Part shown: positions 30,468 to 39,911 of the stretch, in pieces
How the letters are laid out: every line of letters starts with the position of its first letter
Position numbering within the stretch: position 1 is the stretch's first letter
DNA from: Cycas panzhihuaensis
Taxonomy: Eukaryota; Cycadophyta
Assembly (NCBI GenBank): GCA_023213395.1
Contig: CM041465.1
Location: 79,305,741-79,369,740, forward strand
Length of the DNA: 64,000 nucleotides
Direction: 5' to 3'
Notes under the pieces: model-generated
Databases searched by the model: none
What the model saw: only the letters and a program-made list of their open reading frames with translations
Told to the model about the DNA's origin: nothing
Translations under genes and position numbers: made by a program

Positions 30468-32161
30468 ACTATGAATCACTTTTAACAAATAAGTAAGTGA
30501 TCAATATACAAGATTGTAGGCTAATGTGGAAGTTGACATCATTCGGTGTACACAACTTGAAACTCAAATGTAGAATGTGTAATCAACCCAACAACCTCTA
30601 ACTTGTGTCCAACATGTAGTTGAGGTTGTTGAAGGGATGCCTAGGCTTCTAGTAGAATTAAGTTGGCCTTCACCCGCGATAGTTGCAATTGTGCTTGGTG
30701 ATGAAATCCAAGTCACAATGGAGCCCAGGTACTCCCAATCCTCACCCAGTTCACCAATGAGCAGCTATATACCTTCTCTAAAGAATGGTACGTGCATACC
30801 CATAGCTATAATGGATATTGGATGGGATATATTTTAATCTTGTATTAAAGTTTTAGTTTTTCTGGTTGGTTATTAAGATGATCCCTGATTGAGGCACGAT
30901 GGTATAGCTAACCAAACCTCACCAATATTCCGATTCAGTCAAGTTCCAACTTAAAACCCACACCTCTTTTATAGCACGACATTCTACCAACCAAGATATC
31001 TCAACCTTGACGAGTGTGTGAACAGGTACAAGATGGCAAAATATAACATACGTGATGCATTCCTTTTAGGGAGAGTGAAAAGATTATTGAATTTGCATCA
31101 AACGTACATATAACTAAAAATATAGTGCTTGCTTGGAGTGTCTTTGGAGTGCTTGTTTGAAGTGATTTTGGAATGATGAAATGAAATGTTGATAAGTGAG
31201 TGAGGACATCAGATATTGCTCTGATCTAGGCATTTTTTTACTCACCTTTACATTGGGCTTTTAAGACTTATAAAAAAGAAAAAATTTTCTTCACCTTTTT
31301 TTTTTAAACAAAAACGTAGTCTTCACTAAAACAGTAATAACTTTCTTTCACAATAACGAAATTAAGTGACGGTTTTTGTGCTGCAAACTAGACTCAGAGC
31401 CACATCTTCAAGAGGTGGAATCAGGTCCAAATGAGTACTGAAAGATTTTTGAAAGTCCCACAGAATTAGTAGAATGTATTTTTCCAAAATTCTTACTAAA
31501 AATAACTACTATTTACTAAAATAGCAATAGCTTTTTCATATGACAACAAAATTGGATGCCAATTTTTGTGCTAGAAACTAGACTCAAAGTATCATCTTTA
31601 ACAATTGGAATCAGGTCAATTGGAGCTCTGTAGAATTTTTTGTAGACCTGTGAAGTTCAGCAAGGAGATTTTATTTCTATAGAAAATTTAGCTTGCAAAA
31701 ATCTCATCAACACATAATACCATATGAAATTTCCATTATTTTTTTATCACCAGGATCCCAATATGGGCAAGGTGAGAGCATACAATGATGGATATTTTAA
31801 ATGGATCTAAATTCTTAAAGGAAGTGGGTAAAACCTCCCCTTACAACCATTCTTCTAAATATTGGAAAAATTTTGGCAACATTTCCCATTGTTAAATGGA
31901 CAAAAAGAGAGGAAAGAAAAGAAGAATGAGATAGCATAAATGGCTACCAAAGGATTGGAATCCTTGGGCCTTACAACTCCTTGTATTGTGCTTCCAAACC
32001 TACAAAAGAGAAAGGGAAAGCAAACAATACTAAATATACTATGATAAAAACTTGAAAATATTTCCAAATCCACTTTCACAATCTCCTTCACCACATGGAT
32101 TGCGGGGGCAAAGGAAGTGATGGCTCCATTGCAAGTGCAAGTGAGGAATATGAAGGAAGTA
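30468..32161 (-). other. 5' leader of M
   Basis: Non-coding sequence between the primer site and gag. It holds a tRNA-like segment (30939-31010) and a diverged direct duplication near 31324-31690 (offset 190 bp; both copies contain GTGCTRSAAACTAGACTC). No coding domain was seen on either strand. Confidence 0.6.
30939..31010 (-). other. tRNA-like segment (SINE head or tRNA relic)
   Basis: The 72-base minus-strand segment starts TCAAGGT and ends AACTTGA, which pair at six of seven positions like an acceptor stem. It has an A-box-like CTTGGTTGGTAGAATG at the D-arm position and a degraded B-box-like GTGGGTTTTAAG at the T-arm position. The length equals a tRNA without CCA. The D and T stems are poor, so it is not a functional tRNA; a tRNA-derived SINE head is the likely source. 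It lies in the leader of M. Confidence 0.4.
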
Positions 32162-32175
32162 ATCTCTGATACCAC
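32162..32175 (-). other. primer-binding site of M
   Basis: The minus strand reads TGGTATCAGAGATT beside the right LTR; the first ten bases match the initiator tRNA-Met complement exactly. Confidence 0.9.
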
Positions 32176-32176
32176 A

Positions 32177-32462
32177 TGAAAAAAGTGGATCATCCTTCAT
32201 CTCCATGTACTAAACACAAAGGCAAACATGGGAGTAAGAGAGACTTAAGAGAAAGAGAGTAGCTCTCACAAAATGGAGAGGTAAGAATGAGCCTCCTCCA
32301 TTAAGCTTTTACTTTTATATTGAGAGAGAGAGTATTAAAGTCAGGTGAAATGAAATTACACATAATGCACATGAAAGTGCATTTCACTTAAGTCATCTAA
32401 TTTAAAGTTCACTTAAGGAATAATCAACTAATGTAATGACCTTATGACACTAACCCGTTACA
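32177..32462 (-). repeat. 5' LTR of M
   Basis: Direct repeat of 24871-25165; 286 bp; differs mostly by single-base changes and a short deletion near 32410. Confidence 0.95.
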
Positions 32463-33100
32463 CATTGGTCCATAGATATCTAAGTGAACCAATCCTAACT
32501 TCTCTTTGGCTTTCCATACTTTCTTCTTCAGAAAGGGCTCTCTGTGATGTTTTCCAAATATGCAAGTTTCACACAAACAATCTTTATTATCTATGATGGA
32601 GAGGCCATGCATCATTTTTAACTTATGCATCAATTGGAGATTGGTGTAATTCAGATGACCCATTTATTTATGTTAGAGCTTCTGTTTTAGACATACAAAT
32701 AGGAACACTCTTTGTACATAAGAGTGTCCTTGCAGCTTGTACAAGTTATTCTCTGCAAGTCCCTTGGCTACAACATTGTTTTGTTTGTCTCGGACCATGC
32801 ACTATCCTCGAGCAAACATTACAGTCATGTCTCGTTATTTAATCTCCCTAACTAAAACAAGATTAGCCTTTAGATTTGGTACATATAAAACATTATCCAT
32901 ATATTATTGTTCTCCATGTGGCATGATGATTTGAACTTTTCCTCCTCTTTTGGCCTCTAGATTGGTGTCATCCCCAATGCTAACCTTCTAATTTACTTCC
33001 CACATTTGAAAGAAGCATTCGAGCTTTCCAATCCTATGGTGTGATGCACTAAAATCAATGAAGCAAACATCCTATGTATTTGAACCCATTTTGTATGTTG
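32463..33100 (-). pseudogene. copia protease, pre-integrase and integrase start of L
   Basis: The protease remnant near 33030-33060 reads CFIDFSASHHRIGKLE (D-S-G-A changed to D-F-S-A), followed by VSIGDDTNLEAKRGGKVQI and MDNVLYVPNLKANLV. The GAG-pre-integrase block then reads MGHLNYTNLQLMHKLKMMHG and the HHCC finger CLCETCIFGKHHREPF near 32540-32590. The first integrase strand LVHLDIYGPM, with its catalytic Asp, ends at the M insertion point. The integrase continues at 24865 with MSIISLGG. This order and the exact CATTG duplication prove the nesting. Confidence 0.88.
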
Positions 33101-33249
33101 CAACAAATAATTGTTTCGAAATCTCAACAAATGTGTTCTCTGCTACATCTGAAACATGACCACGTTGCCTAGGTGGTCATTGTTGCCATTGCTATTGCTA
33201 CCTCTATCATTGCAGTTATTGTTGTTGTTTCCAATGTTGTTGACATTGC

Positions 33250-34008
33250 CATTCTTAACAATCCTTTTTGATGTGGCCTAGTTTTCCACAATGATAACAC
33301 TTTCACCTATATTGTCCCTTTAAAGATCTTGGTTTGTCCTTTTGAACTACATTTCAAAAGGCACATCTTTGTTTGGAACAAAGGGTTTCTTCCCTTTCAA
33401 TTTGGATGACAATGCTCTAGATGATTAACCAATCATATATTTCAACTTCCGCTCATGTTCCATCAGCAGTGGTTCCAAAGAACCAATTGTGAGAGTGGAT
33501 AATTTGTCTATCAAAGTTAATGTGCTTGTGAAATTCTCATACCGAGATGGTATGATTTCTAAATCAAGAACTATCTTGCCTAAAGTCACCATTTGATCTT
33601 GAATTGATCTCACATGCATATGTGCTCCACTATATAGTTGACTTCGCAAGTTGAGAGCTCTTGCATTGTACTTATGCTCAAATAGATTCACCACCATGTC
33701 CCATATCTACTTCGGTGTTGTAGTTCCCTTAATGTACAAGATAACATTGCCACTAATCAACGTGCTAAAAAAACCAAATGTGATTTGCATTTTCGATTGA
33801 TATTCAACATTAAAAGTGGCATCAGTAGTCAGTTTAGTTTCAAAACAACGATCTCTTTAGCATCTTTACTCTTATCTGATTCATCTACATATTTCTAAAA
33901 ATCATTCAAACAGAAAAATCCGAATATGTGATGCTTCCAAAAAATGTAATTTTCAGGACCTGTGAGTTTTTTTGTGACAGTTCCTAATATACCACTTTCA
34001 CTAGACAT
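33250..34008 (-). pseudogene. copia gag of L
   Basis: The start is taken at ATG 34008 (MSSESGILGTV), giving KLTGPENYIFWKHH, the conserved LNG.NY..W N-terminus of copia Gag. The UBN2 domain is open at 33425-33697 with LFEHKYNARALNLRSQLYSG, RSIQDQMVTLGKIV and SRYENFTSTLTLID. A canonical CCHC knuckle follows near 33262-33305 (CYHCGKLGHIKKDC). A few stops interrupt it. It lies about 2.1 kb from the primer site. Confidence 0.87.
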
Positions 34009-34019
34009 TTTAAGTAGAA

Positions 34020-36100
34020 AGAAACAAAAAAGAAACTAAAAAGTAGGTAAACAAGCATAAAAATAAAGAAAGAAAGCTACGAGAGTCTTCAATCTATATA
34101 CAGTTAGTTAGTATGACTTATTTTCTGCCTCGGTCTACTTGCAAGTAGACAAAATACCACACAAAAATATAAAATTTGCATTTTCACTAGAAATTTATAG
34201 AAAAGTGTAGCATGTGACTACTGCCAGATCAAAGATCTTAAAAAGTTGAGTATTTTGGTATATTTATTTTACAAAACAGACACCTGATGGTCTAGAAATG
34301 GCCTTGGCACCTAGACAACCATGCCATTGGGGGCAAGTGAGTGGGGGCTCACTTATAGAACTCAAATCATTTTTCCATCTAATTTAATATCACATAAACT
34401 TTATAAAAAGTAAAATAATTTTTAACCAAAGTTTATATAGAATATTCCTTAAGGAATATTCTCCAAAAGGGCATGAACTGCAGATGGACACCTCCACAAA
34501 ATCTATTGTTTCACTCAAACGAATCCAATTTTCCCAAAAATTTCTCGACCACTGCAAAGTTAAATTGTTAAGGGTTAGAATGACAGGTCATTCTCAACAT
34601 TTTCATGGCAACATTCATCATTAGGCATGCAAAAAACATTTGTCTTCCTCGTTTGAGTCTGCATTACTGCAAATTTAAACTGTTAAGGTTTGGAATGATA
34701 GGTCATACTCTACATTTTCGTGGCAGCATTCATCATTGGGCATGTAAAAAACATTTGTCTTCCTCCTTTGGGTCTACATTTGGCCTCCTTCATCCTTGTT
34801 CAACCTCCTTCCTCTCTTGTTTTCATGTATTAGTGACTATAGTCCATCCTCATCTATGTGTATGACTCTAAGATGGTGATTATTGAGTGTATATGGCCCT
34901 CAGCGATGGGCAACTATTTTCTTCTTTGTTCCTCTATGATGGTTGTGCATGGAAGTCTTCTACATGTCTGGGCATGTTTACAACCTTTGTATGTTTGTGG
35001 GTGTCTTCTAAGCTCAAGCATCTCCCCTCATCTTTCTTCTGCATGTTTGTTGTCTAGTGACTTACCTCTGTTCGTATTCCTTCTTTGCATCTATTCTAAA
35101 TATGTAATGGCTATGTGTGGAGCTCTTTCGGTAGTTACGGTATTCTGTGTTGAATGGCAATCTTTGTAGGTGGCCCTATTGCCAAAAAATTTGATTATTT
35201 AGATCTCGCAGGTCACCCAAGAGTTCGTAGACTGTGTTGTAGGTCACACATGCCTTTTCAATGTATTTAATTTTTATTTTTGTAAAGTTAAAAAACTTAA
35301 TACTACACAATTTAGAATATTCTTAAAGAATATTCTTTTTTTTTAAATTTACATCCTCCTTCAAAGGTTCCAAAAAAATCTTTTAATACTTTTCTTTTCA
35401 ACATTTCATCATTTGTAATGGTTGGTCCTATCCTTTAGTGGTTATTGTATAGAGGTTCATCACCTTTAATTGCCAGCAGCTCTCGCTTTAACAATGGCTC
35501 TTAACATTGTATTTCATCACTGTAACAATCTTTCAACGAAGGCCGCCCAACTTTCAATGCTTGCTCATAACACTTTTCAGCACTCTTGCAACACTTACTT
35601 TAGAGTTTTTTCATTAATTTTTCAATAGAGAGACTCTCTTAATTCAAGAATTTAATCATTTGCCAACACTACTCAAAATAAAGATATTTTTCACAGTGGC
35701 CCTTCATTACTAGTCCTCAGCTACAAGTTTGTCAATAGGAGATCAGCAACTCATTACCTTCAGGGTCTCTTTGCCCATTTTCATATAACTTTTCGACTTG
35801 CATATAGATGAATTTGCAACAATCACAAAATAAAAGAGGTCTTTTAATCTGCATGCATGTGTGTTTGCATGCTAATCTACCTGTATGTAGCATGTATCTA
35901 TCTACATGTCTCTTTTAGCTAGCATATATGAGTCCAACTACCTGCAAATTAAGTCTCCGCAACATGCATGCTAAATCTACCTAAAAGACTAAATATCTCA
36001 ACTAATAAACAACATTTAATTGCATGTCAAATATATGAATTCTAACAACAATCAAAGCCAGTACAATAATCAACAATTGCAATTGATAATGCACCACAAA
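34020..36100 (-). other. 5' leader of L
   Basis: Non-coding region with no domain seen. It contains a 24-bp perfect palindrome at about 34439-34462 (AGAATATTCC-TTAA-GGAATATTCT), a near copy at about 35314-35336, and the 115-bp tandem duplication described separately. The pair of palindromes 870 bp apart could mark the ends of an inserted sequence. Confidence 0.55.
34551..34780. repeat. 2 x 115-bp tandem duplication
   Basis: Copies 34551-34665 and 34666-34780 begin ACTGCAAAGTTAAAT / ACTGCAAATTTAAAC and stay aligned to the end without gaps, with about a dozen base differences. Confidence 0.92.
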
Positions 36101-36117
36101 TCTACTTTGATACCACA
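36101..36117 (-). other. primer-binding site of L
   Basis: The minus strand reads TGGTATCAAAGTAGA two bases inside the right LTR; initiator tRNA-Met type. Confidence 0.85.
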
Positions 36118-36480
36118 TGTTACAGTAAGGCATGCAATGGAGATCAATAATTGAAAGGATTAACCATCAAACATTAGAAATTGATTCCAAATATTTGATA
36201 AAATTTCATATATCAATAAATGTCTCACATTACAAAACTATCTCCCTAATCCTTACTCTTCACTTTTACATTTTTACAAATGAACTATATGTAACTAAAT
36301 ACAGTGTTGGATAGAATAATAATGCTACCTAATATGATACATGGGAGGTGAGTTTTGTAACCCTAATTGACTCATCACTTCACATAACATAAAATAATCC
36401 TAACTCTAATATAATACAAATATTAAGGGGAGGCTCATAACCTAAGGTTATAAGCCTGAAATAAACATTAATATTTAACA
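36118..36480 (-). repeat. 5' LTR of L
   Basis: Direct repeat of 21443-21806; 363 bp; TGTTACAG...TTTAACA. It diverges from its partner at many positions, including a small insertion near 36340. Confidence 0.93.
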
Positions 36481-36485
36481 ATGTT

Positions 36486-37043
36486 AGCCCAACTCAAAGA
36501 GGAAAACATTGACCATCTTATTGCACTCACTATAGAAAGTTGACTCGAGAAAAACAAAATTATATAGTCATGGAATGGGAAGGATTAGGGATGGTCTTTG
36601 TGTTACAAAAGTTTTGGCATTATTTATTGTCAAACTCAATCGTATTCTGCATAGGCCATCAAGCCCTCCTATACCTAATTGATAAGCCATTATTACGAGA
36701 GTGAATCAATAGGTTGCTAATGCTTTTGAAATAATTTGCATTTAAAATTGTGGTTAAACACAGAAAATCCCACATAATACTGTATCAATTGTCAAGGATT
36801 AATAACAATGAGAAAGCAATTGGGGTTCAAGACAACTTTCTCAATGCCCATTTTGTTCAAAATCGATGCAATTGCATTAGAGTGGTATGAAGGCATTCTG
36901 GAATGTTTGTCAACTAGAAAATTATCACTAGGATTAGACAAGGCATAGAAAAGACACTTGGTAAGAAAGCAAAACCTTACCAACTTATTTAGGGAGAAAT
37001 CTATCAACTCAACCCAAATGATGTTTTTAAGGCATTGCACAGT
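36486..37043 (+). pseudogene. RNase H second piece and linker of C
   Basis: The C frame resumes after L with LAQLKEENIDHLIALTIES, corresponding to the family pattern LAQ.DE....PIAFASR.L. Then come EKNKIIxSWNGKD (family EKNYS.TE.E.LA) and a degraded HQALLYLINKPLL near 36655-36690. The region ends SRINNNEKAIGVQDNFLNAH near 36795-36850, the usual junction between RNase H and the integrase zinc finger in OTA elements, then KAKPYQLI.GEIYQLNPNDV near 36970-37030. It stops at 37043 where F begins. Confidence 0.85.
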
Positions 37044-37318
37044 CGATAAGCATTTAATTTCAAGTATAGATCTTAGCAAGCACAAGAATACTAGAATAGG
37101 AGGAGGAAAGAAGAATTTCTCTCTTCATTGATTCTCTTGAGGAAATGACTTACGTATTTATACAAGTTTGAGATAGTTGTATGTAGGACACGTATATGTT
37201 CCATGTAGGACATGCGTCACATGTGTACATAATTATTAATTACTAATTAGGTTCCTTCAGTATCTTTAAAGAATATTAAGACTAAGACCATATATGACGA
37301 TATAATAAATACTCGTCA
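37044..37318 (-). repeat. 3' LTR of F
   Basis: Direct repeat of 40668-40930, sharing TTCTCTCTTCATTGATTCTC and TTGAGGAAATGACTTACGTA. It contains TATAAATACG (minus) near 37155, a likely TATA box. Confidence 0.9.
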
Positions 37319-37560
37319 TTTCCTCCCTGCTTGAAAAGAAATTGGCCCAATTTCTACTGAAGATGGGGAAATGTTCTTGGAGAGTTGCTTCAAAGTCCTT
37401 TTGCTGCCCGGTTCGTCGTTGTCGTAAATGGTGTTTGTTGAACAGAGAAATGGACAATCTAGAATGGTCCAACAACAGGTATAGCTTCAAAGTTGAGGTG
37501 GCCCAAATCAGTTGAGTTGACTCGTGCGGCCAAACTATGTCACCGATTTGAAAAGAAAGC
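37319..37560 (-). pseudogene. polyprotein C-terminal remnant of F
   Basis: The minus strand reads LSFQIGDIVWPHE near 37530-37560 (integrase C-terminal module), then KDFEATLQEHFPIFSRNWAN near 37345-37405. The last block matches the polyprotein end of E (STLQEHFPHLQQKLG, 42870-42920), where it lies in the chromodomain-like tail. It shows that F descends from an E-family chromovirus and kept only this end beside the 3' LTR. Confidence 0.7.
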
Positions 37561-37639
37561 TATGGAGTAAAGTTGATGTTGAATCTGTTATAAGCATCCT
37601 ATCATGATTTTGACTAAGACTGAGACATAATTTGTTTAT

Positions 37640-38180
37640 ACAAGGTACGCCTATCTGTGGAGAGGGCTTATGGCAATATATCCGGTGTATAAGAATTTTT
37701 TAGAAGAATTGTATAGGGTTTGTCTACCTAATGTGAGGGCTTATGACAAGAATAGTATGAGGTATGTCTGCCTAATGAAAGGGCTTATGACAAGAATGGT
37801 ATGGGGTATGTCTACCTAATGAGAGGGCTTATGACAAGTATGGTATGGGGTATGTCTACCTGATGAGAGGGATTATGACAAGTATGGGGTATGTCTGCCT
37901 AATGAGAGGGCTTATGGCAAGAATGGTATGAGGTATGCCTGCCTAATGAAAGGGCTTATGACAAGAATGGTATGGGGTATGTTTGTCTAATGAGAGGGCT
38001 TATGACAATGTGCCCCAAATTGATGTTGAAGGGAATACATCCTTGACTGCCAATGAAGGAGTGTATGGGACATGTCTGCTTAGAGGAGGGCTTACAACAA
38101 TATGCCTACTGTAAACAAGTACATCTGCCAATGTTTGGGACATGCCTGCCTAGAGAGAGGGCTTATGGCAATGTGCCCTA
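37640..38180. repeat. tandem array with a 44-bp unit in F
   Basis: Seven regular units between about 37700 and 38010 contain GTATGTCTRCCTAATGAGAG followed by GGCTTATGACAAGAATGG. GGGCTTATG-type landmarks occur at 37737, 37781, 37825, 37869, 37908, 37952 and 37996 (offset 44, once 39). Looser copies flank the array near 37645, 38075 and 38145. Related copies lie in the leader of E at 49411-49632. Confidence 0.92.
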
Positions 38181-39383
38181 GAATGGATGTATATCCTTGA
38201 GCAGGTAGTCTACTGCTTGGCATGATCCAAATGTAGACCAAATTCAGTTTGTGATTGACCAAGTGTTGTCCTTGATCAAGAAGTAACGCATGAGAAGGAA
38301 CTTTAACTTCCAATGGTGTGTTGTAGTATTTGACCATTATGCTACTAATTAGTGTTTGCATCAATCATTTCCTGTTTCATAAGAACTAACGATGATACCC
38401 TTGTGCTTACAGCTTGATCTTTGTCCAATGTTGTTGACTAGATACCCTATTATTGTGGTATTGCTGGTTGGCTAGAGAGATGAGAAGTAGCTCCACTTCA
38501 TCATTCTTTCTTCATCTACTCATTTTTGAACTTGTGAAATCTCATATTTACCCATGGCCTTCACGTTCAATTGGGATGAACTGACTTGAACCTGCTTTCC
38601 ACCTTGAGGATGGATAACATGCCTTGTTTCTGGCTCTTATGCTATAGTCTTACCTGCAATTGGTTGTATAGCAGACAAAGTAATTGTGAGACTCATAATT
38701 TCCATGGCCTTGACCATACATCGGAAAGAAGCCTGCAGATAATGCTACTACTGCTAGATAGGTGATTGGAGTGTGGCCACAGTTCTATCTACTTCCTACT
38801 TGACCTGACGTAGATTCAATGTAGAGGTTTGGCTCATTTGTGGGGCAGGAAGTTCCAGGTGTGGTTCCCCCATTTGTCTAGGCTATTGAACATTATTTTC
38901 CAAAGATGAATGAGAGATATCAACTTGTGCTTGTGATATGGTAGTTTGTGAATGTAGTTGTGGTTGTTGTAGCACCTGTGGTTGTCGTTGTTCTAGCTCC
39001 AGGTGTTGATTATGTTTTGGTTGTTGTAGATGACTCTGTTGGGGATGCTCCTTCAAATTAGGTTTACCCAGTTCTTTTCAACTTCCCTTTATCTCAGATT
39101 TAAAAAAGGAATGAAAAATGACTAGAACAAATCTATGTCCAAAGTTTTGCATTTGTACTCAATGCAACTTGAACCACACCTCAGAACTCTATTACAAATT
39201 GCATTTTTTTGCATAAGAAAATCTGCTCCAAATCAAGTTACCTGCAAGACAACCTTTAGCCCACTTGCAATCATAAAATCTTGCATAACACTTGGAAGAG
39301 AAGAGGTTGAAAAAAAGTGACATGTCTCCTCCAACTACTGTAGTTCCCTGTCCAAGGAGTGATTAATATTACAATTCAGAGGA
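38181..39383 (-). other. unidentified sequence in F, partly coding-like
   Basis: Just 3' of the PP2A fragment the minus strand reads GDMSLFSTSSLPSVMQDFMI then ASGLKVVLQ followed by GTAACT, which looks like an exon end with a splice donor (about 39230-39330). Further on (38880-39060) is a Gln/His/Pro-rich stretch (EHPQQSHLQQPKHNQ, EQRQPQVLQQPQLHSQ), then STLNLRQVK near 38815. I recognise none of these. They could be host gene pieces captured with the PP2A fragment or non-viral filler. Stops are present. Confidence 0.45.
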
Positions 39384-39911
39384 TCAACTTCCAATTGAAG
39401 CTTTCTGACTAATATTGCTACCTGTTGGCTGTGCTACAAGCACTAATTCATTACTTACAGCTTTTGAAGCAGCAATTGCTTCCAAACACTTCCATGTCAC
39501 TTCACGCTTCTCTTGTATGCCTTTTGCCTTTGCTTCCTCTTCATGAAACTTGCGTTGGCATTCTTGAAAAATCTCTTGATCCATCTCCAAGAACATCTTC
39601 TTGACATTCAGAGTCAAACTGTGCACAGCCTAATTCCAGTGGTTTTGTGTATTCTTCCCCAGAACAAGAAAAATTAGTGGCAAAATCACATGTCGGTTTT
39701 GTGCAATCAAACTTATAATGTGATCACGAAAACAAAGCTTGCTCAACCACATGGAAGTGTGAACTGTTCAAGCATCATCCAATTTGCCTAAATAAGGGTA
39801 CCATGCATCACTGGAATTTAGTTGCCTATGTGGCTTCCAAAACTTCCTCCAATTCTCCAAGAAACAATACATCCTTTTGACTATTTGTGATGGACCAATA
39901 CTTTAGCAATC
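39384..39911 (-). pseudogene. captured fragment of a PP2A B'/B56 regulatory subunit gene
   Basis: Read on the minus strand: LLKYWSITNSQKDVLFLGEL, EEVLEAT, a stop-broken CMVPLFRQIG and LNSSHFHVVEQALF, then after a frameshift DHIISLIAQNRHVILPLIF, HW, AVHSLTLNVKKMFLEMDQE and FHEEEAKAKGIQEKREVTW. These are consecutive conserved segments of the C-terminal HEAT-like repeats of plant protein phosphatase 2A B' (B56) regulatory subunits, which select PP2A substrates. About 175 of roughly 500 residues are present, with four stops and one frameshift. No intron is visible, but plant B' genes have few introns, so capture from RNA or DNA cannot be decided. It ends at the native-looking C-terminus with a stop. 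Confidence 0.85.

Larger units (their letters stand above)
24871..32462 (-). mobile_element. M: Ty1/copia element inserted in the integrase of L
   Basis: LTRs 24871-25165 and 32177-32462 share ends TGAAAAAAGTGGATC...CGTTACA. There are exact 5-bp target duplications CATTG at 24866-24870 and 32463-32467. The primer site TGGTATCAGAGATT is beside the right LTR and the purine tract (AAGGGGGAGAT, minus) beside the left, so it reads leftward. Coding order is gag, knuckle, protease, integrase, RT, RNase H. Frames are far more intact than in L, consistent with a later insertion. A 2.1-kb leader holds tandem repeats and a tRNA-like segment. Confidence 0.95.
21443..36480 (-). mobile_element. L: Ty1/copia element, carrying M and a solo LTR
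   Basis: LTRs at 21443-21806 and 36118-36480 share TGTTAYAG...TTAACA ends. The primer site is beside the right LTR and the purine tract (AAGAGGAAA, minus) beside the left, so L reads leftward. Target duplication is GTGTT (21438-21442) and ATGTT (36481-36485), one mismatch. Coding order on the minus strand is gag, knuckle, protease, integrase, RT, RNase H, which is the copia order. M interrupts the integrase at 24871-32462 and a solo LTR interrupts it at 24045-24529. All genes carry stops. Confidence 0.93.

Noticed and set aside
30939-31010. Functional tRNA gene
   Set aside because: Only the acceptor-like ends pair well; D and T stems and the B box are degraded, so it is reported only as tRNA-like.
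34605-35169. Two open frames of 86 and 103 codons on the plus strand
   Set aside because: They lie in the L leader, partly on the 115-bp tandem duplication; composition is Cys/Leu/Ser-rich without motifs.
37640-38180. CRISPR-like appearance of regularly spaced repeats
   Set aside because: Units are contiguous 44-bp tandem repeats with no unique spacers, no cas genes, and lie within a plant LTR element.
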